Assembly: GCA_002354135.1 (NCBI GenBank)
Contig: DEKZ01000159.1
Coordinates: forward strand, 1 to 24,571
From: Massilia sp. UBA2709
GTDB taxonomy: Bacteria > Pseudomonadota > Gammaproteobacteria > Burkholderiales > Burkholderiaceae_D
Direction of reading: 5' to 3'
Length of the DNA: 24,571 bases
Position 1 is the first letter of the stretch, and each line of letters starts with the position of its first letter. Positions 17,268 to 24,571 of the stretch are shown here, one piece after another. The notes under the pieces are model-generated. The model was not told the DNA's origin. It worked only from the letters and a program-made list of their open reading frames with translations, and did not search any database. The position numbers were made by a program, and so were the translations under genes.

Positions 17268-17750
17268 TTACTTACAAGTGCATTGCCCTGTTGAGATCGG
17301 CTCGCCCCATTCTTGATAGGCTGAATTGAGATAAACCTCTCGTAAAATATTATACTCCCATATACCATTGATTGCGTTTCGCGAAGTTCCATTAGTGCTT
17401 GCAGCCCCACCATTTATACTTATAAGTTGCTGTTCTCGCCCGCGGATCGAGAAGTAATTATCTGTACTCCTGTCAAGCACTGCATCAAGAAAGCCCTCTT
17501 TCGTGAGATGAACCTCGCTAGCTGATCGCCGCCGCACGTTTTCTGATGGACTATCTTTGCCAGAGGTCCGACCTGAGTAACATTGTCCAGTCCTCGGATT
17601 ATACCTCGTGTAGGTTTGGTATGTTTTCTTTGGGTTGTTACGCATCCTTTGTTTGATGCCATTAATGGCTTGTTCAACGGTTCTGGAAGCTGGGCTAAGA
17701 GAGCCGGCGGCCGCACCCGGGAACAAGTTATTAAGGGGCGGAGCAATTTG
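17268..17750 (-). other. Variable toxin-tail segment of the Rhs gene
   Basis: This segment encodes residues 1474-1633, after the conserved DPLGL boundary where Rhs proteins are cut and where tails are exchanged between strains. A hydrophobic or linker start (APPLNNLFPGAAAGS) leads into the nuclease-like region, which ends in a Cys-containing GQCTCK. No displaced orphan tail-immunity modules are seen downstream, where one extra small gene is followed by IS relics. Confidence 0.7.
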
Positions 17751-20700
17751 AAGCCCAAGCGGGTCAGAATAAGATAGCGGGTTGCTGCCTACGTAAGCGT
17801 AAGTATTGATTCCTCCGTCAAGTCCAATTGGATCACTCAGTATATATCGGCCAGTTTGGGGATCATAGTCCCTAAAATAATTGGCATGTAGACCACTTTC
17901 AGAATCGTAATACTGCCCTGGAAAGCGTCCATTGTAGGTAAAACTGCCGAGTCCTATTGGGTTTTCGTTCGGAGGTGTACTGCCGAAAGGATTTGAATCC
18001 CAAGTCCATCTTGCCTGACCAAGGGTATTGGTGATCAAACGAGGTGTATTCAAATGGTCGGCGAAGACATAATAGATATCCCCCCGAAATACGACCCCCA
18101 CAGGTTGATCGCCGAGCCATACATGTTCTAAGATTGTGTTTCCAAATTGATCGAGTTCAGCAATCAAGTGCCCTGCATGATCAAACGCAAAATGTGTGAC
18201 GTTCCCATCCGTAGAACGTTTGGTAACTCGCTCCTGTAAACCATTTCGTAGATAGTCTGTAGTGACCCCAGCACTACTAACACCCGCTACGCGTCGTAAT
18301 TTGTCGATTTTAAAGGTGTGGTTGCCATCGCTCAGTAGACTTCCATCCGCGTTCCACGACCAGCGTTTCCCGACAGGTCCTGATACTGTATCGAGAAAAT
18401 CTGTTCCGCTACGGTATGTATAGATGAAAGACCGTCCACCAATTATTGCATTAATACGGTTCCCAACCGAATCGTATTCAAAATGTTCCTGCAACTCTAA
18501 AGTCGCTCCTGCCCAGTAGTTCGTTATTCGGTCGAACTCGTCGTAGCTGAATTTCTGTAATTTTGTACTATCTAAATTATCCTGAATTGAAACAATGCTG
18601 CCTAAAGTGTTGCGTTCAATCGTGCGAATTCCGCCGCCAAAGGAGTATGTGAGCAGATTTCCTGCTAGATCAAATGTTCGTGTGTAATCCGCACCGCTTC
18701 CCCAGCGCCATGACTTAACACCCCCAAACGGTTGATACTTGATCTCAGAAAGCAATGGCCTCGAGCCAACATCGACACCAACAATTTGCTCTTTATCATA
18801 CTGATACTTAACAATTGTGCCTGACGGGTAGGTGACTTGCGTTAACCGTCCCGCCGAGTCATGGGTATACTTTACTTTTATATCGAGGCCTGAAAAAGTG
18901 CGTGATACACTAGCAATTCTTCCAAAAGAATCGTACGCTCGAACAGTTACTCCCGATTCATCACTGATGCTTGTAAGCTGTCCTTTACCGTTTACGTCGC
19001 CATCATACCCAAAGTTGATTGTAGGTGTTCCAGCCGCACTAATTGTCGTTACCCGATTGAGTGCGTCATAAGTATAGGAAGTTAAGGATCCGTAAGCATC
19101 GCGCTTCGTCTTGATATTTCCAGCAGCATCAAAGGTATATGTTCGCGCATACGCATCTGGGTCCGTAGTATCAATAGCTTTGATATCTCCCAACGCATCA
19201 ACTGTATACGTGACAGGAACGCCCTTCGAGTTACTCACCTTAGTCAGCTGATCGTATATGTCGTATTCTCTATTCTGAACAGTTTGCTCTGAGTAAATAA
19301 CCTCTCGGACTCTATCGAAATCATCGAGCTTCAATTGTGTTTGACGAGCAAGCGGATCTGTGAAACCAGTAATGTAACCATTCTCATTGGTTTCCAATGA
19401 AATCGCCGAGCCGTCAAATTGAATAATTTTACGCAACCGGTTGTATTGATCATACTCATGAGTTTCGGATGAGACAACCACGCCGTTAGTGGCACTTATT
19501 TCTTGCTTTAAAATATTATTTGATGGATCTATTACATAAGTAATTCGCTCGCCATTTGACCTTTGAATTTTGGTAAGGCGGTGTGCTTCGTCATAGGTAT
19601 AAGTAATTACCTCTCCGGAGGGCAAAGTTAGCTCTCTTAGCAAACCGACAGCGTTATAGCGATACGTTGTTAATTCCCCCCCGACTTTACGAGTAGTAAT
19701 TCGACCACGACTATCAAAGGTTTGAAGGGTAATTAAGCCATTGGGACTTGTAATCGAGCCTGGCCGTCCGTTTTTATCGTAAAGCGCAAACCTAGTTACA
19801 TGCCCGAGCGGATTCGTAATAGATGTTATATTACCCTCATCATCGTAACTGAAAGTCGTTTCATCTTTTAGATCAGTACGCGGACCATTTATTGTCTTCA
19901 ACAACCGCGTATCAGTGAAATAAGTGTAACTCCATGTACGACTAGTTTGATTCGCCCAATCGGTTATCGTTTTCTTTAGCAAATTTCCGTAAATTGGATC
20001 GTATTCATATGCAACCTCTAAGTCTCCAGTATAAATGAACGTTGGCAATCGAAATCGATCATGCCAATCTGTACTAGTGAAGCGTAAATCATTCTCGTTA
20101 CGGCTGGTCTCAAGATTTCTTTCGTCAAAGCTTATGGTTGTCCTTCTCCCGGCACGGTCGACCCGCTCAACAAGATTTCCTTTGTCATCGTACAAGCGAT
20201 TAAGTGCGTCATCGATACACCCGTCACAGATGGAGCTTACTCCTGCAACCTTAAGCACTCCATTAACAGGAATCAAGTTATAAACACGTGTATGCCCATT
20301 AGTGTCTGTAACTTCCGTGGAATGATTCCCCTCGCTGTCGACAATGTAATTGAGCGATACCCGTTCAACACCACCCGCATGCTCAGATAGGATTACTTTA
20401 CCATTTTCGTTATATTTCCATGTGGCAAAGCGAGATCCATTTTCGTCGATAATGCCAGTCAATAAAAGCGGTGAGTCAATACCACTAGTCATCAGAGGTT
20501 CGTTATATATATATGTACGAACTTTTGCGTCTGGATAGGTTACTTGTGCAAGGCGGCCTAAGTCATCATAATCGTAAGAAAAAATATTGCCAGCGGGGTC
20601 TGTCATACTGGCAAGTCGACCACTCGCATCGTTCGTAAAAGTGAGACGTCTCCCAAAGGCGTCTTGGACTGATTTCAATAACGTCTTTGTTCCAATGTTC

Positions 20701-22169
20701 TCATATGTTAAATTTTTCTTTAGACCATTCCGTTCAGTTATTGAAATTAATCGTCCATTGGCATCATACAACTCAACGGCATCGATCTCAGTAGTCAACT
20801 TCCAACCCGTTAAAGCACCATTAGATGAATTTGTTCGAACAAGAGCTAGATTGATACCTGGGGGGGCAGAATAAGAATTTGAACTATGCTCGCGAAAGCG
20901 AATGACCTTCCCATCGTCTCGAATTACTGCGACTTTCTTTTCAGAGTCTGTTGCACCGGTATTTTCAGGAATGATAATACGCTCGTACGTATTTCTCCAT
21001 TGACCATTTGCCGAGTTGTAATTTCTGACAAATTGGAGCCCTCCCATATTTTGGGCAGCATAGTCAGATTCCGCTTGAAACTTGTTTCCGGTAGCAACAT
21101 TACATGGATTCCCTTCACATGCCTCCGGCTGTCCGAGTTGACGATCATAATCAATCGAAACCTCTATAATTGGGGAAGCCCCGTAAGAAAATCTACAGTG
21201 ATTCGTTTCGTCCCTAACTACGCCACCTGCGCTTTCGGGGCGCAAAGAACCATCTAAGTGAACTATAACAAGTTCAAGATTAGCCAACTTGGGATTCGTT
21301 CCTTCGACGTAGGCAGCAATGGCGTAATTTTGCCCCTTAGCCACCTTGTCGAAGGGTCTACCTAGAAGTCTTCCTGTAGAGGTGATAATTCTTGCCTCGC
21401 CTGTGGCCTCTACAGGTGCATGCAGCGTAAATTCGCCAGTATTTGATATCTGTAAAGTGCATGGATGATCCACGTACTCGCCATTTACCTGGGCTCGCGT
21501 ACTACCGGCATGGATACCAACGATACCGGCAGGAATATGCTCTGCAGATGCATATTCGAGAGTGACATCGACTACATTATTTGCGACTGATGGGTTATTG
21601 AAAAAGCAGACGAAATTATCCAGACTTTTGTACGCGTCGTTGCTACGTTCGAATGATACGAAGATTACACGTGACAACTGGATGAATATACCCACCGAAT
21701 AGTACTCGGTCCGCCCTTGGTTATTCTCTGCTCCATGAAGGGTTATGCTATATTTATTCACCAAATCGGAATTGTTATTCGATTCGCGAAAATAGGTCAT
21801 GATGGTTGGATCGACGGTGAAGCTGCGGCTTTGCCCTCCCATCTGTATGTTGAATATCCCGTTTTCAAATAGACTTACAGAACACGAAAGATTGTATGTT
21901 GCAGATTCGTCAACTCCAGACCGGCCAGTCGAGTTATTGCAGTACATGCCTAGCAGGCTTGATATTTCATTTGGACTTAAGATACGAAATCCCTCCGACC
22001 GGCGAATCTCCACACCGGCGTTATCTCTACATGAACTTGTTAACGGTGTCGCAGTGCTCGCATACGCCCGAGATGGGGTCGTCGAAAGAAGAAGCGATAG
22101 CAAAAAGGCACAAGATGTCAATAACGAGAGAGTTAATCGAAAACTGTATTTTGCTAGGAATGCATTCAA
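17268..22169 (-). CDS. Sec-signal Rhs-repeat protein with a GIY-YIG/URI-like toxin C-terminus
   Basis: The product has 1633 residues from a TTG start; no in-frame ATG lies nearby and an in-frame stop lies just upstream. Residues 1-37 form a signal peptide (YSFRLTLSLLTSCAFLLSLLLS, cleavage near AYA). An unrecognised region of about 300 residues follows. CEGNPCNVATGNKFQAESDY (351-370) is the DUF6531-type entry to the Rhs shell. Many YD-type repeats (YDEAHRLTK, YDALNRVTT, YDSFGRIAS) follow, then the Rhs core with DHLNTPRLITN, YFRDYDPQTGRYILSDPIGL and ending DPLGL at residue 1473. The last 160 residues carry TYTRY (Tyr1520/1523), CYSGRTSG (Tyr1531), NVRRR (Arg1546-1548) and IRGREQQLI (Glu1579), the order expected of a GIY-YIG (Tox-URI2-like) nuclease. 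No PAAR or VgrG is present. Base composition is clearly lower in GC than the flanks. Confidence 0.9.
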   Translation of the reverse strand: MNAFLAKYSFRLTLSLLTSCAFLLSLLLSTTPSRAYASTATPLTSSCRDNAGVEIRRSEGFRILSPNEISSLLGMYCNNSTGRSGVDESATYNLSCSVSLFENGIFNIQMGGQSRSFTVDPTIMTYFRESNNNSDLVNKYSITLHGAENNQGRTEYYSVGIFIQLSRVIFVSFERSNDAYKSLDNFVCFFNNPSVANNVVDVTLEYASAEHIPAGIVGIHAGSTRAQVNGEYVDHPCTLQISNTGEFTLHAPVEATGEARIITSTGRLLGRPFDKVAKGQNYAIAAYVEGTNPKLANLELVIVHLDGSLRPESAGGVVRDETNHCRFSYGASPIIEVSIDYDRQLGQPEACEGNPCNVATGNKFQAESDYAAQNMGGLQFVRNYNSANGQWRNTYERIIIPENTGATDSEKKVAVIRDDGKVIRFREHSSNSYSAPPGINLALVRTNSSNGALTGWKLTTEIDAVELYDANGRLISITERNGLKKNLTYENIGTKTLLKSVQDAFGRRLTFTNDASGRLASMTDPAGNIFSYDYDDLGRLAQVTYPDAKVRTYIYNEPLMTSGIDSPLLLTGIIDENGSRFATWKYNENGKVILSEHAGGVERVSLNYIVDSEGNHSTEVTDTNGHTRVYNLIPVNGVLKVAGVSSICDGCIDDALNRLYDDKGNLVERVDRAGRRTTISFDERNLETSRNENDLRFTSTDWHDRFRLPTFIYTGDLEVAYEYDPIYGNLLKKTITDWANQTSRTWSYTYFTDTRLLKTINGPRTDLKDETTFSYDDEGNITSITNPLGHVTRFALYDKNGRPGSITSPNGLITLQTFDSRGRITTRKVGGELTTYRYNAVGLLRELTLPSGEVITYTYDEAHRLTKIQRSNGERITYVIDPSNNILKQEISATNGVVVSSETHEYDQYNRLRKIIQFDGSAISLETNENGYITGFTDPLARQTQLKLDDFDRVREVIYSEQTVQNREYDIYDQLTKVSNSKGVPVTYTVDALGDIKAIDTTDPDAYARTYTFDAAGNIKTKRDAYGSLTSYTYDALNRVTTISAAGTPTINFGYDGDVNGKGQLTSISDESGVTVRAYDSFGRIASVSRTFSGLDIKVKYTHDSAGRLTQVTYPSGTIVKYQYDKEQIVGVDVGSRPLLSEIKYQPFGGVKSWRWGSGADYTRTFDLAGNLLTYSFGGGIRTIERNTLGSIVSIQDNLDSTKLQKFSYDEFDRITNYWAGATLELQEHFEYDSVGNRINAIIGGRSFIYTYRSGTDFLDTVSGPVGKRWSWNADGSLLSDGNHTFKIDKLRRVAGVSSAGVTTDYLRNGLQERVTKRSTDGNVTHFAFDHAGHLIAELDQFGNTILEHVWLGDQPVGVVFRGDIYYVFADHLNTPRLITNTLGQARWTWDSNPFGSTPPNENPIGLGSFTYNGRFPGQYYDSESGLHANYFRDYDPQTGRYILSDPIGLDGGINTYAYVGSNPLSYSDPLGLQIAPPLNNLFPGAAAGSLSPASRTVEQAINGIKQRMRNNPKKTYQTYTRYNPRTGQCYSGRTSGKDSPSENVRRRSASEVHLTKEGFLDAVLDRSTDNYFSIRGREQQLISINGGAASTNGTSRNAINGIWEYNILREVYLNSAYQEWGEPISTGQCTCK

Positions 22170-22379
22170 TTTAAACCGCCGTTTTTGTTAAAGATGTTGT
22201 TAGAAGAGATCGGAATTCATTGAAACGCGACACAAGTGCGGCCTATTCAGGCATAATGTTGCCTTAATTTAATATTGATTACACGGCATGTGAGTGGTGC
22301 TTATTGGTCAATATTACTTATACCGGTTAATAGGTATGCTATGAGGGTTTTTTATACTGTTACACGTTCGCCTGATTTA
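22170..22379. promoter_or_regulatory. AT-rich region upstream of the Rhs gene
   Basis: This stretch upstream of the Rhs start contains many AT-rich hexamers but no convincing -35/-10 pair with standard spacing. TTGACC on the minus strand (near 22311-22306) is the best -35 candidate. The Shine-Dalgarno before the TTG start is weak (GGCGG). The sequence returns to higher GC at about 22380. Confidence 0.35.
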
Positions 22380-22994
22380 AGGTGTGACGACGAGCCGCAT
22401 TAAAGGTGTCGTATTGAAGGGGCTGAAGTGGCGCTACCGCACAAGAGAAATTCTGATGGCCATAGCCCGCCTGGCCATTTAGGGGAGGCTCCCTAGCAGC
22501 CGCTGAGCGATAAAACCCCACTGCGCGCAGGCCCGAACAGTGGTATCTGCAGACTGACCTCCATCGCGACTGTGAGTGAAACGAAGCCCACGGCGCATTA
22601 CTTATAGATCTACGCGGACTGCCACTAGTAGCCCAAATCTCAGGCGCGCCGGTCCATGATTCGCGCCTACTCATCCCGCTCGTAGAATCGATCCTGGCGG
22701 TTAAGGACTATCCGTCCGAGCGCGCAAAAGTCCAGCTAAGCTGGCTGCAGATTGAGCCTACTCTTCAATGCACATCAGGCCTGGCTGCGCCTGCGACCGA
22801 TCTCAGCACGATTGAACGCTACTGCGTGGAGTCACGCTAAAGCTCAGGCCGATGGCGTTGGGTCGTTGCACGCCCTTAGGGGGCAATACCGCCTCCGCAG
22901 ACTGCGCATCCGTCATCAGCGGCGGGCCGCCTTCATCAGGTCTTTCTTTCTCTCGTCTGCTGGAGTTACATCGAGAGGGTTTTGTTGGGCGATA
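22380..22994 (+). pseudogene. Decayed IS5-family transposase, copy A
   Basis: In shifting plus-strand frames one reads LKWRYRTR (near 22430), AGPN (near 22530), then one clear run of about 22610-22730, LRGLPLVAQISGAPVHDSRLLIPLVESILAVK, typical of the region between the first and second catalytic aspartates of IS5-type transposases. Later come SGRWRWVVAR (the catalytic glutamate of the usual WVVERT is Ala here) and, after another frameshift, YRLRRLRIRHQRRAAF. It ends in GGTTTTGTTGGGCG (22978-22991), an IS-type terminal repeat. There are several stops and frameshifts and the second Asp region is lost. The left end was not found. Confidence 0.65.
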
Positions 22995-23340
22995 GTCGAC
23001 GAACACGGGATCAGGCCGAGCATTAAGATAGCGGCCGTGTTCGCGGACGAACTGATGCCATGGCCCAAGCACTTCTTCCCAAAGACCTTTTGGTCGCTTG
23101 TAGCGGCCCATCTCCCGGCTCATCGCCGATAGACGAATGGCGAATGGCCACGTATCGATGATCGCGCGACTCTACCGGGATCCTATTTCTTCTCAAGACT
23201 AAAATACCTTGGGAATGCCCGCCTTGGGTACTCGGTTGTGGCAGTCGCATGAGATACTGACGTCGACTTCACCGATGGATGCAAGCTGGCGTTTGGCAGC
23301 GTATCCATAGGACGCTTCTTCGCCGCTTTTGCGAGCACGA
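22995..23340. other. Unassigned segment between two IS relics
   Basis: Open frames exist here (minus strand, continuing from 23123 toward 22803 and from 23456 toward 23199), but their predicted peptides have irregular composition and overlap IS remnants, so I do not call them genes. A minus-strand stretch reading EEASYGYAAKRQLASIG near 23280-23330 could be part of a third, unidentified relic. No RNA gene or array is visible. Confidence 0.35.
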
Positions 23341-23698
23341 CCAGAGCATGTAGGAGATTCGCTAGCGTTAACGCCGTCAGTGTACCGGCACCTGCCGATG
23401 ACGAGCATACGGGCCGAAACCCGACCGATCATGGCAAACTGGGCTGCAAACACCATCTTTTGATGAATCGGGATTGACTACGTCGTCGGGGCACAGCACG
23501 GATCGCGCGCTTCAGCGTGGAGTCGCAGAAAAGGCTCGGTCGATGGCGGTAGGGTCGTTGAACGTACATTAGGTTGGCTACATCGCCTTCGCAGACTGCG
23601 CATCCGACACGATCGACGAGCAAACATACATCAGGCATTCTTTCGCTTGCCTGCTCACTCATCTGTTGGCGGTATGTCGAACGGTTTTGTTAGCACTC
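23341..23698 (+). pseudogene. Decayed IS5-family transposase, copy B, with internal deletion
   Basis: The plus strand reads NAVSVPAPADDEHTGRNPTDHGKLGCKHHLLMNRD (about 23370-23470), the region around the first catalytic Asp of IS5-type transposases. The middle of the gene is missing. The C-terminal run GGRVVERTLGWLHRLRRLRIRHDRRANIHQAFFRL (about 23539-23650) contains the catalytic glutamate. The right terminal repeat GGTTTTGTTAGCACTC (23683-23698) directly abuts TTA, the complement of the lipid-kinase stop codon. About 180 bp of the 3' part is a diverged direct repeat of copy A (22815-22990 against 23510-23690). Confidence 0.75.
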
Positions 23699-24571
23699 TT
23701 AAGCCGCGGCGCGCTGGCTCTGGCTGCTCGGCTTCAGCGGCTTGAGCAGCGCCAGCCGTCCTTCCAGCACGCGAAATTCCAGCGGCATTGGCATGCGCGT
23801 CACCTCGCCGTCGGTGGCGACCTTCACGGTGCGCCGCGGCGACAGGCGCGCATGCTTGACGGTCAGCCGCTTGAACGAGAAGGCAACCACGTTCGGCGCT
23901 TCGCCCAGGCGTCCCAGGGCGCCGCGCAGCAGCAGGCCCAGCATGCCCAGCTTGCCGACCCGGCGCGGCGCGATCGCCGCCAGTTCCCCATCCTCGACCG
24001 CCTCGGTCAGCGGCTCCATGCCGACCTGCTCCATCTGCAAGCGGTTGTTGCCGACGAACAGCGTGGCGGTGCGGAGCTTGCGCACGACGCCCTCGGTCTC
24101 GAGCGCGATGCGCAGGGGCCGGTGCCGGCCCAGTGCGGTCTTCAGGGCCGACAGGATCGCGACGACGCGGCTGCGCCCGTACTGGCGCTTGTCCTGCTCG
24201 CGCGCCTCCAGCAGCGCCGGATACAGGCCTACGCTGGCGTTCACCAGGAAGATGCGGTCGTTGACCATTCCGACCTGCACCGGCTGCACGGTCGAGGTGA
24301 GGAGCGAACGCACCGCTTCGGCCAGGTCTTCCGGGATGCCGTGGGTGCGGCCGAAATAATTGAAGGTGCCCTGGGGCAGCACGCCGAACACGCAGCCCTG
24401 CAGCACGGCCTGGTGGGCGACGGTATTGATGGTGCCGTCGCCGCCGGCGGCCACCAGCACGCCGTTGCTGCGCTTGGCTTCCTGCGCCATGCGGCGCGCG
24501 ATCTCGCCGAGCTGGGCGGCGTCCTTGACGATCTCGAGGTGGCAAGTGCGGCCGGCCTCGGCCAGCACCTC
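23699..24571 (-). CDS. Diacylglycerol/lipid kinase family protein (N-terminus beyond window)
   Basis: The visible 290 or so residues include VLVAAGGDGTINTVAHQ, the GGDGT nucleotide-binding motif of the diacylglycerol kinase catalytic domain (PF00781), and PQGTFNYFGRTHGIP, matching the usual PxGTxNDxAR stretch. The C-terminal beta-sandwich part (VATDGEV, residues near 250) is also present. Members phosphorylate diacylglycerol or related lipids with ATP at the inner membrane (YegS/DgkB-like). The frame is still open at the window end; the GTG at 24568 is not the true start, since the family's N-terminal NPxSG segment is missing. The gene converges on the island. Its TAA stop codon touches the terminal repeat of an IS relic, so its native 3' flank has been replaced. 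Confidence 0.88.
   Translation of the reverse strand, partial: EVLAEAGRTCHLEIVKDAAQLGEIARRMAQEAKRSNGVLVAAGGDGTINTVAHQAVLQGCVFGVLPQGTFNYFGRTHGIPEDLAEAVRSLLTSTVQPVQVGMVNDRIFLVNASVGLYPALLEAREQDKRQYGRSRVVAILSALKTALGRHRPLRIALETEGVVRKLRTATLFVGNNRLQMEQVGMEPLTEAVEDGELAAIAPRRVGKLGMLGLLLRGALGRLGEAPNVVAFSFKRLTVKHARLSPRRTVKVATDGEVTRMPMPLEFRVLEGRLALLKPLKPSSQSQRAAA

Noticed and set aside
17268..22169. Many internal YD-type repeats of the Rhs gene as a CRISPR or tandem DNA repeat
   Set aside because: The repetition is at protein level in degenerate Rhs repeats; there are no conserved DNA repeats with regular spacers.
22803..23123. A 106-codon minus-strand open frame
   Set aside because: It lies across the C-terminal part of IS copy A, which is recognisable on the other strand; the peptide shows no motif.
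15346..23701. The whole island as one composite transposon
   Set aside because: The outer ends face outward and are similar, but the left flank is TAA and the right flank is TTA on the same strand. That is not a direct target duplication, and the two end sequences differ by indels. Separate insertions fit better.

Overview
The window is GC-rich chromosomal DNA with the gene content and codon style of a Massilia-like betaproteobacterium (Oxalobacteraceae). That placement is an inference from protein style, because no rRNA or other marker gene is present. It falls into three parts: a housekeeping edge, an alpha-glucan (maltodextrin/glycogen-type) uptake and breakdown locus, and a lower-GC insertion carrying an Rhs toxin, bordered by decayed IS5-family elements.

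Positions 1-3195 hold an exported esterase-family alpha/beta hydrolase (+), a cluster of REP-like palindromes, and a deaD-type RNA helicase (-). Positions 3196-15348 form the sugar locus. On the minus strand are a TonB-dependent receptor and, downstream, a flavin-dependent tryptophan-halogenase-family protein, with a good intrinsic terminator between them. Across a 590-bp divergent region rich in palindromes, a plus-strand operon encodes three exported glycoside hydrolases: a GH13 neopullulanase/cyclomaltodextrinase-like enzyme, a glycogen-debranching (amylo-alpha-1,6-glucosidase) type enzyme that overlaps it by 4 bp, and a 970-residue multidomain six-hairpin glycosidase 11 bp further on. The inferred scheme is that the receptor imports long alpha-glucan oligosaccharides and the periplasmic enzymes cut linear and branched linkages to short sugars. 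No inner-membrane transporter or regulator gene lies in the window, and the halogenase's role in a sugar locus is unknown.

Positions 15349-23698 separate two convergent genes, the last glycosidase (+) and a diacylglycerol/lipid kinase (-). IS-type terminal inverted repeats abut the TAA stop codon of each. Inside are: a frameshifted IS5-family transposase with an N-terminal helix-turn-helix part, itself interrupted by a 101-bp MITE with a TTA target duplication; a markedly AT-richer block with a 1633-residue Sec-signal-bearing Rhs protein and a small downstream gene that is probably its immunity gene; and two further decayed IS5-type transposases with related ends. The Rhs C-terminal 160 residues look like a GIY-YIG/URI-fold nuclease toxin.

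The best candidates for something undescribed are the Rhs tail with its unrecognised partner, the halogenase coupled to alpha-glucan uptake behind a terminator, and the stop-codon-directed insertions that bracket the island.
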